Source: Giesbergeria sp.
GTDB taxonomy: Bacteria > Pseudomonadota > Gammaproteobacteria > Burkholderiales > Burkholderiaceae_C
Reading direction: 5' to 3'
Assembly (NCBI GenBank): GCA_023150295.1
Contig: JAKLLE010000013.1
Coordinates: 1 to 64,000 of the forward strand
Length of the DNA: 64,000 nt
Every line of letters begins with the position of its first letter. Position 1 is the first letter of the stretch. This document shows, one piece after another, positions 1 to 8,147 of this stretch. Under the pieces are notes generated by a model. The model made no database searches, was not told the origin of the DNA, and was given only the letters and a program-made list of their open reading frames with translations. The translations under genes and the position numbers were made by a program.

Positions 1-212
1 TAGGCGCCTGCCGCAGCCCATGCTGGCGGCCTGGGCAAGGCGGGCAACAACGAGCGTGGCGGTTTGCTGCCTTGCCCGAAGGGTTGCCCCGCAAAAGCAG
101 CGTCTGCGGCGTTGCAAATCCTCGCCGGGCCACCAGCCCGGCTACGGTTTGCGCCTTGCATCCACTGCTTTTGCGGGGCAACGTACCCCATGAAAAGATC
201 GTGAACAGGTTC
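1..212 (-). repeat. Partial copy of a MITE-like palindromic element
   Basis: This stretch matches the reverse complement of positions 24081-24292 along its whole length with no indels and few substitutions. It is therefore a second copy of the 266-bp element described there, inverted and cut by the window edge. Its right end carries a diverged form of the 31-bp terminal repeat (ending CAGGTTC) followed by TAAGG, the same flank as the complete copy. Internal arms around GTTGCCCCGCAAAAGCAG and its complement are also present. No gene is seen here. Confidence 0.85.
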
Positions 213-236
213 TAAGGCGTTGCCCGCCGGGCGTTT

Positions 237-995
237 TCAGCGCAGAAAGCCGTCGTAGCCGGTCTTGAGGATGAGTGCACTGACCACCACGATGAAGATC
301 CAGCGCACGAAGCCCGCGCCGTGCTTGAGGGCCATGTGTGTGCCCAGTAGGCTGCCCACCACGTTGGCCACGGCCAGCGGCAGCGCAAAGTGCCACCACA
401 CATGGCCCTTGGCGGTGAACAGGATGAGTGCAGCGATGTTGGTCGAGACGTTCAGCAGTTTGGCCGAGGCCGAGGCGTTGAGGAAGTCGTACCCCAGCAG
501 GCGCACGAACAGGAACACGAAGAAGCTGCCCGTGCCGGGACCGAAGAAGCCGTCGTAGAACCCCACGCTCAGGCCGATGGCGCAGGCGGCGGCGGCTTCG
601 GCGCGCTCGGTCAGGTGGGGTGTGTGGTGGCGCCCCAGGTCCTTTTTGGCCAGGGTGTAGAGCAGCACGACCAGCAGCACCAGGGGCAGCAACTTGCGCA
701 GGAAGTCGGGCGACACCACGGTGACGGCCCAGGCACCGGCAAAGGCACCGGCAAAGCCCGCAGCAGCGGCGGGCAGCATGGCGCGCCAGCGCATCTGCAC
801 GCGGCGGCTGTACTGCCAGGTGGCCATGGTGGTGCCCCACACCGAGGCGCTTTTGTTGGTGCCCAGCAGCGTGGCGGGGGGCGCGTTGGGAAAGGTGGCA
901 AACAGCGCGGGCAGCAGGATCAGGCCGCCGCCTCCCACGATCGCATCGACAAAGCCGGCAAGCAGGGAAGCCAGCGAAACCAGAATCCATTCCAT
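237..995 (-). CDS. TSUP family (TauE/SafE) membrane permease
   Basis: This 252-residue polytopic membrane protein belongs to the TauE/SafE (DUF81) family, whose members are thought to export sulfite, sulfonates or related anions; the substrate here is unknown. The N-terminus shows the family pattern: a first helix leading to GFVDAIVGGGGLILLP, then the GTNKSASVWGT loop. A second glycine-rich half-repeat (FYDGFFGPGTGSFF) lies near residue 155. The start is placed at MEWILV because the upstream in-frame extension is low-complexity and lacks hydrophobic family sequence. It is a single-gene unit, with a terminator-like hairpin just upstream at 1039-1063 that separates it from the GMC oxidoreductase gene on the same strand. 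Confidence 0.9.
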   Translation of the reverse strand: MEWILVSLASLLAGFVDAIVGGGGLILLPALFATFPNAPPATLLGTNKSASVWGTTMATWQYSRRVQMRWRAMLPAAAAGFAGAFAGAWAVTVVSPDFLRKLLPLVLLVVLLYTLAKKDLGRHHTPHLTERAEAAAACAIGLSVGFYDGFFGPGTGSFFVFLFVRLLGYDFLNASASAKLLNVSTNIAALILFTAKGHVWWHFALPLAVANVVGSLLGTHMALKHGAGFVRWIFIVVVSALILKTGYDGFLR

Positions 996-1038
996 CGGCG
1001 CGATTGTCGCATCGCGTGCTGCGGCGCGTGCAGCAGGC

Positions 1039-1063
1039 AAAAAAAACGCCAGCAGAGCTGGCG
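1039..1063 (-). terminator. Rho-independent terminator (minus strand)
   Basis: CGCCAGC and GCTGGCG (1047-1053, 1057-1063) form a 7-bp stem with an AGA loop. Read on the minus strand the hairpin is followed by eight T residues (1046-1039). It would end transcripts coming from the GMC oxidoreductase gene. The remainder of 996-1244 holds no gene I can support. Confidence 0.7.
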
Positions 1064-1244
1064 GTTGGAAAGAAGATGGCACCTCACCGGGTGCTTAAAA
1101 AAAGGCTTGTGGTTGTGGTGGTGGCGGTTTGTCTCCCCGGCCCCCCGTCCAGCGCACTGGGTGCGCGTTCGAGTGGTGCTAATGTAAAGGCCCAGTCGCC
1201 TGCGGCCCATAGGGGATTTCCCGGCCTGACTCCATAGGGGTTGG

Positions 1245-2918
1245 CTATGGTGCGTGGTCCTCCAAGATCCATTGGGCGGCCTTTTCGGCCAGCATCAGCG
1301 TGGGGGAGTTGGTGTTGCCGCTGGTGATCAAGGGCATGGCGCCGGCATCGACCACGCGCAGTGCCTCGATGCCGCGCACGCGCAGGCGTGCGTCGAGCAC
1401 GGCCTGGGGGTCATCGGCGCGGCCCATGCGCGTGGTGCCCACGGGGTGGAAGATGGTGGTGGCAATGTCGCCCGCCAGACGCGCGAGTTCCTCATCGCTT
1501 TGGTACTGCACGCCGGGCTTGAATTCCTCGGGCTGGTAGCGAGCCAGAGCAGGCTGGGCAACGATGCGCCGGGTCACGCGCAGGCTGTCGGCCGCCACCT
1601 GGCGGTCTTCGGGGGTGCTGAGGTAGTTGGGGGCGATGGCCGGGGGCTGGTGGAAGTCGGCGCTCTGGATCTGCACCGTGCCCCGGCTGGTGGGGTTGAG
1701 GTTGCACACGCTCGCCGTGAACGCGGGGAAGCCGTGCAGTGGCTCGCCAAAGGCGTCGAGCGAGAGTGGCTGCACGTGGTATTCGATGTTGGGCCAGGGC
1801 TGGTCGGCGCTGCTGCGCGTGAAGGCGCCCAGCTGCGAGGGCGCCATGCTCATGGGGCCGCTGCGGTTGAGTGCGTACTCCAGCCCGATCTTTGCCTTGC
1901 CGACCAGCGAGCTGGCCAGGGTGTTGAGCGTCTTGACGTTCTGCACCTTGTACACCGAGCGGATCTGCAGGTGGTCCTGCAGGTTGGCGCCCACACCGGG
2001 CAGGTCGTGCAGCACGTCGATGCCGTGCTGGCGCAGCAGCTCGCCCGGGCCGATGCCCGAGAGCTGCAGCAACTGGGGTGAGTTGACTGCGCCCGCGCAC
2101 AGCAGCACCTCGCGCGTGGCGCGCACGGTGACCATGGACTTGCCCGTCCAGACCTGCACGCCGGTGCAGCGCAGCGGACCATGGGGCTGGCGCTCGACCA
2201 GCAGCTTGGCGGCCTGCGCGCCGGTCCACATCTCGAAGTTGTCGCGACCGTAGCAGGTGGGGCGCAAAAAGGCCTTGGCTGTGTTCCAGCGCCAGCCCTT
2301 CTTCTGGTTGACCTCGAAATAGCCCACGCCTTCGTTGTTGCCGCTGTTGAAGTCGTCGGTGGCTGGAATGCCGGCCTGCTGCGCCGCGTGGGCAAAGGCG
2401 TCCAGCACGTCCCAGCGCAGGCGCTGCTTTTCCACACGCCATTCGCCCGTGCTGCCGGTGGCCTTGTTGCCGTGCAGGCGCTTGAAGTTCTCGTTCACAT
2501 CGCCGGGCTGGTCCAGCCGCCAGTGGTCTTCATGGCGGCGGAACGCGGGCAGCACCTGGTCCCAGCGCCAGGTGTCGTCGCCAGTGATCTGGGCCCATTG
2601 GTCGTAGTCGCGTGCCTGACCGCGCATGTAGATCATGCCGTTGATGCTGCTGCAGCCCCCCAGCGTCTTGCCCCGGGGGTAGCGCAGGCGTCTGCCGTTG
2701 AGCCCCGCATCGGGCTCGGTCTGGTAGAGCCAGTCGGTGCGCGGGTTGCCGATGCAGTAGAGGTAGCCCACGGGAATGTGGATCCAGTGGTAGTCGTCCC
2801 TGGGGCCTGCCTCCAGCAGCAGCACGCGGTGGCGGGCATCGGCGCTCAGGCGGTTGCACAGCAGGGCGCCGGCCGTGCCGCCGCCGATGATGATGTAGTC
2901 GTAGGTTGCGTCGCTCAT
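1245..2918 (-). CDS. GMC family FAD-dependent oxidoreductase (choline dehydrogenase-like)
   Basis: This 557-residue enzyme belongs to the glucose-methanol-choline oxidoreductase family. It starts with an ADP-binding Rossmann motif (YIIIGGGTAGALLCNRL, residues about 8-24). The GMC signature regions follow: GKTLGGCSSINGMIYMRG near residue 85 and GAVNSPQLLQLSGIGP near 275. The C-terminal block has HPVGTTRMG, containing the presumed active-site His, and NTNSPTLMLAEKAA. Length is typical of choline/alcohol dehydrogenase-like members. It is a cytoplasmic or peripheral flavoprotein oxidising an alcohol to an aldehyde, with the actual substrate unknown. No betaine aldehyde dehydrogenase or BetT gene is adjacent, so a choline role is not supported. 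Confidence 0.93.
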   Translation of the reverse strand: MSDATYDYIIIGGGTAGALLCNRLSADARHRVLLLEAGPRDDYHWIHIPVGYLYCIGNPRTDWLYQTEPDAGLNGRRLRYPRGKTLGGCSSINGMIYMRGQARDYDQWAQITGDDTWRWDQVLPAFRRHEDHWRLDQPGDVNENFKRLHGNKATGSTGEWRVEKQRLRWDVLDAFAHAAQQAGIPATDDFNSGNNEGVGYFEVNQKKGWRWNTAKAFLRPTCYGRDNFEMWTGAQAAKLLVERQPHGPLRCTGVQVWTGKSMVTVRATREVLLCAGAVNSPQLLQLSGIGPGELLRQHGIDVLHDLPGVGANLQDHLQIRSVYKVQNVKTLNTLASSLVGKAKIGLEYALNRSGPMSMAPSQLGAFTRSSADQPWPNIEYHVQPLSLDAFGEPLHGFPAFTASVCNLNPTSRGTVQIQSADFHQPPAIAPNYLSTPEDRQVAADSLRVTRRIVAQPALARYQPEEFKPGVQYQSDEELARLAGDIATTIFHPVGTTRMGRADDPQAVLDARLRVRGIEALRVVDAGAMPLITSGNTNSPTLMLAEKAAQWILEDHAP

Positions 2919-2966
2919 GGCAGCATGGTATGGGCAAGGGGCGGGGTTGCGGAATAGGGATTGTTT

Positions 2967-3005
2967 GCTATCAAAATAATAGCTGTTGGCGCTTGTTTTT
3001 CAAGC
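2967..3005. repeat. Dispersed AT-rich repeat (GCTATCAAAA type), copy a
   Basis: GCTATCAAAATAATAGC is followed by TGTTGGCGCTTG and a CAAGC arm. This is one of about ten copies of the same imperfect palindromic module in the window. It lies between the GMC oxidoreductase start and the Mla-type operon, upstream of the chosen permease start. An in-frame ATG at 2961 reads through it, and was rejected as a start for that reason. Confidence 0.8.
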
Positions 3006-3143
3006 CTTGATGCCCTATTTTCATCATACTCCTGCGCTGCGCACTGCTCCCCAGGTGACACAGCGGCGCAAGCGCCATGTCCAGCCGCTACCATGTGCGC
3101 TTTGTGTCCGCTGTGGCACGCCGATGGTGTAGCGCCGCATTCC

Positions 3144-4268
3144 ATGTCCGACCAGCCCCCGCACATCGCACGCACCGACACGCCCGAAGGGCCGTGTGCG
3201 CTGCTGCATGGCCGCTGGGGTGCGGCCGAAATGGGCCAGCGCACGCAGTGGCAGGAGCTGGCCGCGCAACTGGCCCAGGTGCCGCCGCAGGCCACTCTGG
3301 GCTGGGACTTGCGCGGCCTGCAATGGCTGGACCACGTGGGCGCCCAGGTTCTGTGGAACCACTGGGGCCGCGCCTGGCCCGCGCGCCTGTGGCTCAGCGA
3401 GGCGCAGCGCGACATGCTGGAGCGCGTGGCCCGCTACACCGCCCCCGCGCCGGCCCCCGAGCGCTGGCGCCTGGCCGACCAGGTGGATCACCTGGGCTTG
3501 CTGGTGCTGCACGGCGTGGAGCATGCGCGCCACCTGCTGCAAATGGTGGGCCAGATGCTGCTGGATACCGGCCGCCTGCTGCGCGCGCCGCGCCGCGCGC
3601 CCTGGCGCGACGTGTCGGGCCACCTCTACCGCATGGGGGCCACGGCGTTGCCGATCACGGCGCTGGTGGGCTTTCTCATCGGCGTGGTGCTGGCCTACCT
3701 CACCTCGCTGCAACTGCGCCAGTTCGGGGCCGAAACCTTCATCGTCAACATCCTGGGCGTGTCACTGATCCGCGAGCTGGGGCCGCTGCTGGCCGCCATC
3801 CTGGTGGCGGGGCGATCGGGCTCGGCCATCACCGCGCAGATCGGTGTGATGCGCGTGACCGAGGAGCTGGACGCCATGCGAGTGATGGGCATACCGCACG
3901 GCTTTCGCCTGGTGCTGCCGCGCGCGCTGGCGCTGGCGCTGGCCATGCCGTTGGTGAGCGTGTGGACCACGCTGTGCGCCCTGGCCGGGGGCATGCTCGC
4001 GGCCGACCTGTCTCTGGGCATTTCGCCCGCCTACTTCTACCACGCCATGCCTGCGGCCGTGGGCTTTGGCAACCTCACGCTGGCGTTGTCCAAATCGGTG
4101 GTGTTCGGCGTGCTGATCGCACTCGTGGGCTGCCACTGGGGCCTGCGCGTCAAGCCCAACACGCAAAGTCTGGGCGAGGGCACGACGGCTTCGGTGGTCA
4201 CCTCGATCACCGTGGTCATCATCGTGGACGCGCTGTTTGCCGTCCTGTTCAAGAACGTCGGATTCTGA
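3144..4268 (+). CDS. MlaE-family ABC permease with N-terminal STAS-like domain
   Basis: This 374-residue protein is the permease of an MCE-type lipid ABC transporter. The first roughly 110 residues form a soluble STAS-like domain (GWDLRGLQWLDHVGAQVLWNHW), which in canonical Mla systems is the separate MlaB protein. The rest is a MlaE/YrbE permease, with a cytoplasmic segment ending in DVSGHLYRMG and a helix around ALVGFLIGVVLAYL. The family core LIRELGPLLAAILVAGRSG and its coupling stretch EELDAMRVMGIP follow. ATG 3144 (MSDQPPH) is preferred over 2961, which lies in a repeat. The stop is 3 bp before the ATPase start, so the two are co-transcribed. It is predicted to sit in the inner membrane and move phospholipid. 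Confidence 0.92.
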   Translation: MSDQPPHIARTDTPEGPCALLHGRWGAAEMGQRTQWQELAAQLAQVPPQATLGWDLRGLQWLDHVGAQVLWNHWGRAWPARLWLSEAQRDMLERVARYTAPAPAPERWRLADQVDHLGLLVLHGVEHARHLLQMVGQMLLDTGRLLRAPRRAPWRDVSGHLYRMGATALPITALVGFLIGVVLAYLTSLQLRQFGAETFIVNILGVSLIRELGPLLAAILVAGRSGSAITAQIGVMRVTEELDAMRVMGIPHGFRLVLPRALALALAMPLVSVWTTLCALAGGMLAADLSLGISPAYFYHAMPAAVGFGNLTLALSKSVVFGVLIALVGCHWGLRVKPNTQSLGEGTTASVVTSITVVIIVDALFAVLFKNVGF

Positions 4269-4271
4269 GCC

Positions 4272-5087
4272 ATGGCAGACCAGAGCGCCCCCATACTTGA
4301 GCAGCCTCCGAAAGTTGTGCGCGTCCAGGGGCTGTGGTCGGTGTTTGGCAAAGGCACGGAGGCATTTGCCGTGCACCAGGATCTGGATCTGAGCGTGCGC
4401 CGCGGCGAGATTCTGGCACTGGTGGGGGGCTCTGGCACGGGCAAGACCGTGCTGCTGCGCCAGATGCTGGGTCTGCTGCACCCGGCGCGCGGCAGCGTTA
4501 CTGTGCTGGGCCGCCCGGCGGCCCAGATGGGGGGCGAGGGCGCGGCCAGTCGCGTGGGCATGCTGTTCCAGCATGGCGCGCTGTACTCGGCCTTCAATGT
4601 GCTGGAGAACGTGGCCTTTGCCCTCAACGAACTGGGCACCTTGCCACCCGATGTGGTGCGCGACGCCGCCATCGTCAAGCTGCAGATGGTGGGCCTCAAG
4701 CCCGAACACGCCACGCGCATGCCCGCAGACCTTTCGGGCGGCATGATCAAGCGCGTGGCGCTGGCGCGTGCGCTCATCATGGACCCGCCGCTGCTGCTGC
4801 TGGACGAGCCCACCGCAGGCCTGGACCCCAACGGCGCCGACGAGTTCTGCGCCCTGGTGCGCGAGCTGCACGCCGCGCTGGGCCTGACCATGGTGATGGT
4901 CACGCACGACCTGGACACCTTGTTCGCCCTGGCCACGCGCGTGGCCGTGCTCGCCGACAAGCGCGTGATCGTCACCGACACGCCGCAAAAAGTGGTGCAA
5001 TTCGAGCACCCCTTCATCCGCCAATTCTTTCAGGGCGAGCGCGGTTTGCGCGCCATGGCCCCGCCCTCCACCGCCAAGGACCGCTGA
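4272..5087 (+). CDS. MlaF-like ABC transporter ATP-binding protein
   Basis: This 271-residue ATPase powers the neighbouring MCE-type lipid transporter. It shows a complete nucleotide-binding domain: Walker A GGSGTGKT near residue 54, the signature LSGGMIKR near 155, Walker B LLLLDEPTAGLDP near 176 and the switch His in MVTHDLDTL near 210. The LSGGMIKR signature and the dense Q-loop context match the MlaF/Ttg2A subfamily. It is the second gene of a four-gene unit, with 3 bp between it and the permease. Its TGA overlaps the ATG of the MCE gene as ATGA. Confidence 0.93.
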   Translation: MADQSAPILEQPPKVVRVQGLWSVFGKGTEAFAVHQDLDLSVRRGEILALVGGSGTGKTVLLRQMLGLLHPARGSVTVLGRPAAQMGGEGAASRVGMLFQHGALYSAFNVLENVAFALNELGTLPPDVVRDAAIVKLQMVGLKPEHATRMPADLSGGMIKRVALARALIMDPPLLLLDEPTAGLDPNGADEFCALVRELHAALGLTMVMVTHDLDTLFALATRVAVLADKRVIVTDTPQKVVQFEHPFIRQFFQGERGLRAMAPPSTAKDR

Positions 5088-6073
5088 TGGAAAACAAGTC
5101 CCACGCCTTTGCCGCAGGCCTGTTCGTGCTGGTCGTCACCGCGCTGGTGATCGGCCTGGGCGTCTGGCTCACGCGCGACCGCGGCAAGTACGAAACCTAC
5201 GAACTCTCCAGCGGCGAAGGCGTTGCTGGCCTGCAACCCCAGGCGGCCGTGCGCTACAAGGGCGTGGCCGTGGGGCGCGTCACGCACATCGGCTTTGACA
5301 GCCAGACCAGCGGCAACGTGCTCATCCGCGTCGCTGTGAGCGTGGACGCCCCCATCACCCCCACCACCTTTGCCGTGCTGGGCTACCAGGGCGTGACCGG
5401 GCTGGCCTATGTGCTGCTGGACGACGCGGGCGAGCCCTACCCCGAACTCCCACCCGGCCCCAGCGGCCTGCCGCGCCTGCCGCTGCGCAGTTCGCCCTTC
5501 ACCCAGTTGTTTGACCAGGGGCCCGCCCTCCTCAGCCGCGTGCAGGAAGCCACCGAGCGCATCAACCAGGTGCTCTCCGACGACAACCAGCGCCTGCTGC
5601 GCGAGCTGCTGGCCAACACCGGCCAGGCCGCGGGCAGTGTGCGCAGCCTGAGCCAGCGGCTGGACGCCACCGTGCAGCAGCGCCTGGACCCGGCGCTGGC
5701 CGCGCTGCCCCCGCTGGCGCGCGAGGCCACGGGCGCGCTGCAGTCCATGCGCCAGGCAGGCGAGCAGGTCTCGGGCATGGCCGCAGACATTGGGCAGACC
5801 GCCAAGCGCATCAACGCGCCCGGCGGCACGCTGGAGCAGACCGAGCGCGGCGCCCAGGCCCTGGCCCAGGCTGTGGACCGCTTTGGCACCACCACCCTGC
5901 CGCGCATGGAACGCGCCGCCGATGAAACCGCCCGCGCCGCCCGCCTGACGGGCCGCGCCGCCTCCAGCCTGAGCGACAACCCGCAAGGCATCGTCTACGG
6001 CCCCGGCAGGGGCCAGCCCGGCCCGGGGGAACCCGGCTTCAGCGCCCCGCAGCGCACCGGAGTACAACCATGA
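5087..6073 (+). CDS. MlaD/MCE-domain substrate-binding protein
   Basis: This 328-residue protein has one N-terminal membrane anchor (FAAGLFVLVVTALVIGLGVWL). A single MCE domain follows (roughly residues 35-120, with VAGLQPQAAVRYKGVAVGRV and YQGVTGLAYVLLDD). The periplasmic helical region of about 180 residues is rich in Gln, Ala and Arg. MCE proteins form hexameric lipid tunnels or rings at the inner membrane. It is longer than E. coli MlaD because of the C-terminal helical tail, as in many betaproteobacterial MlaD-family proteins. The start overlaps the ATPase stop (ATGA at 5087), and its own stop overlaps the lipoprotein start at 6070. Confidence 0.92.
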   Translation: MENKSHAFAAGLFVLVVTALVIGLGVWLTRDRGKYETYELSSGEGVAGLQPQAAVRYKGVAVGRVTHIGFDSQTSGNVLIRVAVSVDAPITPTTFAVLGYQGVTGLAYVLLDDAGEPYPELPPGPSGLPRLPLRSSPFTQLFDQGPALLSRVQEATERINQVLSDDNQRLLRELLANTGQAAGSVRSLSQRLDATVQQRLDPALAALPPLAREATGALQSMRQAGEQVSGMAADIGQTAKRINAPGGTLEQTERGAQALAQAVDRFGTTTLPRMERAADETARAARLTGRAASSLSDNPQGIVYGPGRGQPGPGEPGFSAPQRTGVQP

Positions 6074-6738
6074 TTGCTATGAAAACAATAGCTGCTAGCG
6101 CTTGTAAAACGGGCGCTACAGCCGTTTTTGTGCTTGTTTTTGTGGCGGGCTGCTCGGCCCTGCCCGAGCCCCCCGTGCGGCCCACGCTGTATGACTTCGG
6201 CCCTGGCCCACGGGTCCCGGAAGCATCCGCAACGCAGCCGCGCAGCGCACCCCTTGCGCTGGAGACCGTGGACTACGCCAGCCTTCCCGAGAGCGGTACG
6301 GCCGTGTATTACCGGCTGGCTTACGCAGATGCCCAGCAGCTGCGCCCCTACCAGGCAGCACGCTGGAGCCAGCCGCCGCAGCAGCTCATGCGCGAGTGCC
6401 TGCAAAACCGGCTGGGGCTGCAGCGCCCGGTGATTGGCACCCACGGCGCCATGGCGGCGGCGCGTTTCCAGGGCCAGGCGCCGGTGGTGTTGCGCGTGGA
6501 GCTGGAGGAATTCAGCCAGGTGTTCACCCAGCCGGATCGAAGCGACGGCCTGGTGCGCCTGCGTGCTACGTTGACGCGCCCCTCGGTGCAGGGCGAGGAG
6601 TTCCTGGCGCAGCGCCTGTTCGTGGCCCAGCGCGCCGCAGCCAGCCAGGACGCCGCAGGCGGCGCCCTGGCCATCGCCCAGGCTGCCGAGCAAGTGGCCC
6701 AGGACGTGGCGCAGTGGCTGGAGACTTCCGGGTATTGA
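6070..6738 (+). CDS. ABC-type transport auxiliary lipoprotein (PqiC/DUF330-like)
   Basis: This 222-residue lipoprotein has a hydrophobic signal ending in a lipobox (VFVAGC, with Cys at about residue 28). The mature part resembles the ABC_trans_aux/PqiC family: LYDFGP after the lipobox, then YRLAYAD and a C-terminal QAAEQVAQDVAQWL helix. It is probably an outer-membrane partner that receives lipid from the MCE ring. It starts inside the MCE gene's stop (ATGA). Oddly, its first 16 codons are a copy of the dispersed repeat (6076-6117), so the n-region of the signal peptide (MIAMKTIAASAC) is repeat-derived. No MlaC gene is present in this operon, and this protein may fill its place. Confidence 0.88.
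   Translation: MIAMKTIAASACKTGATAVFVLVFVAGCSALPEPPVRPTLYDFGPGPRVPEASATQPRSAPLALETVDYASLPESGTAVYYRLAYADAQQLRPYQAARWSQPPQQLMRECLQNRLGLQRPVIGTHGAMAAARFQGQAPVVLRVELEEFSQVFTQPDRSDGLVRLRATLTRPSVQGEEFLAQRLFVAQRAAASQDAAGGALAIAQAAEQVAQDVAQWLETSGY
6076..6117. repeat. Dispersed AT-rich repeat, copy b, inside a coding region
   Basis: GCTATGAAAACAATAGC plus TGCTAGCGCTTG and an ACGGGCGCT arm match the repeat seen between genes elsewhere, for example at 49597-49647 and 52535-52587. Here it falls within the signal-peptide codons of the auxiliary lipoprotein and keeps the frame open. Confidence 0.75.
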
Positions 6739-6749
6739 GGGCTGCTGCC

Positions 6750-8147
6750 TCACCCGCGCATCAGCACCTCGATTTCGTCAGGTTGAACGGGCACGCCGCG
6801 CGTAATCAGCTCGCAGCCGTGGGCGTGCACCACGGCGTCGTCCTCGATGCGGATGCCCAGGCCGTGGAAGGCCTCGGGCACATCGGGCGCGGCGCGTACG
6901 TACAGGCCCGGCTCGATGGTCAGCACCATGCCGGGGCGCAGGATGCGGCTGGGCCGGTCCTTGATGGTCTCGCCCGAGAGCGGATCCTTGCGCTCGTGCA
7001 CCTGACCAGCCTCGCCAGGTTCCACGTAACTGCCGCAGTCGTGCACGTCCATGCCCAGCCAGTGGCCGGTGCGGTGCATGTAGTAGCGGAAGTAGGCGCG
7101 GCGCTCGATCACGTCCTGCGCGCTGCCGTGCTGGCTCTTGTCCAGCAGGCCCAGGTCCAGCAGGCCCTGCGCCAGCACGGCCACGGTGGCGTCGTGCGGG
7201 TCATTGAAGCGTGCCCCGGCGCGTGTGGCGGCGATGGCAGCGTCCTGGCTGGCCAGCACCAGCTCGTACAGCGCACGCTGCGGCCCCGTGAAGCGTCCGC
7301 CCGCCGGGAAGGTGCGCGTGATGTCGCTGGCGTAGCCGTCGTATTCGCAGCCTGCGTCGATGAGCACCAGCTCGCCATCGTGCACCGGCGCGCGGTCGGC
7401 ACGGTAGTGCAGCACGCAGGCGTTGGCCCCTGCGGCCACGATGGAGCCGTAGGCCGGGGCCTGCGCACCGTGCTCGCGGAACTCGTGCAGCAGCTCGGCC
7501 TCCAGGTGGTGTTCGCGCACGTCCTGGCCTGCGCGCAGCATGCGCGCGCTGCGCTGCATGGCACGCACATGGGCGCGGGCGCTGATCTGGGAGGCATGGC
7601 GCATCAGGGCCAGTTCGTGCGCGTCTTTCACCAGGCGCATTTCATCGAGCAGCAGGCACAGGTCGGCCTGGTGCGCGGGGCACAGCGCGCCGTAGCGTAC
7701 ACGGGCACGCACGGGGGCCAGCCAGCCTTCCACCCGCGCCGCCAGCCCGCTGTGCGTGGCAAAGGGGTACCACACGCAGGCGCGGTTCTCCAGCAGGCGC
7801 GGCAGGCGCTGGTCCAGCTCGGCCACGGAGTAGGCTTCGTCCACCCCCAGCGCGGCGACGGCGGCCTCGGGGCCCAGGCGGTAGCCGTCCCAGATCTCGC
7901 GCTCCATGTCCTTGGGCTGGCACCACAGCGTGCTGTGGCCATCGGCCGTGAGCACCAGCCAGGCATTGGGTTCGGCAAAGCCGGTGAGGTAGTAGAAGTA
8001 GCTGTCGTGGCGGTAGGCGTAGTCGCTGTCGCGGTTGCGCATGCGCTCGGGCGCCGTGGGCACGATGGCAATGCCGCCATCGCCCAGTTGCGCGGCCAGG
8101 TGCGCGCGGCGTTGCGCGTACACAGAAAGGGGAACAGTCAGGGTCAT
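6750..8147 (-). CDS. pepP: Xaa-Pro aminopeptidase (aminopeptidase P)
   Basis: This 465-residue metallopeptidase removes N-terminal residues preceding proline. The N-terminal aminopeptidase P domain has RNRDSDYAYRHDSYFYYLTG near residue 38. The pita-bread catalytic domain carries the metal ligands: D and D in LIDAGCEYDGYASDITR (near 255-268), H in HWLGMDVHDCG (near 355), E in LTIEPGLYV (near 390) and E in GIRIEDDAVV (near 425). ATG 8147 is chosen because the upstream in-frame reading is the shadow of the nucleotidyltransferase gene. The start and the upstream gene's stop share ATGA, so translation is probably coupled. It converges with the lipoprotein gene, 12 bp apart. Confidence 0.95.
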   Translation of the reverse strand: MTLTVPLSVYAQRRAHLAAQLGDGGIAIVPTAPERMRNRDSDYAYRHDSYFYYLTGFAEPNAWLVLTADGHSTLWCQPKDMEREIWDGYRLGPEAAVAALGVDEAYSVAELDQRLPRLLENRACVWYPFATHSGLAARVEGWLAPVRARVRYGALCPAHQADLCLLLDEMRLVKDAHELALMRHASQISARAHVRAMQRSARMLRAGQDVREHHLEAELLHEFREHGAQAPAYGSIVAAGANACVLHYRADRAPVHDGELVLIDAGCEYDGYASDITRTFPAGGRFTGPQRALYELVLASQDAAIAATRAGARFNDPHDATVAVLAQGLLDLGLLDKSQHGSAQDVIERRAYFRYYMHRTGHWLGMDVHDCGSYVEPGEAGQVHERKDPLSGETIKDRPSRILRPGMVLTIEPGLYVRAAPDVPEAFHGLGIRIEDDAVVHAHGCELITRGVPVQPDEIEVLMRG

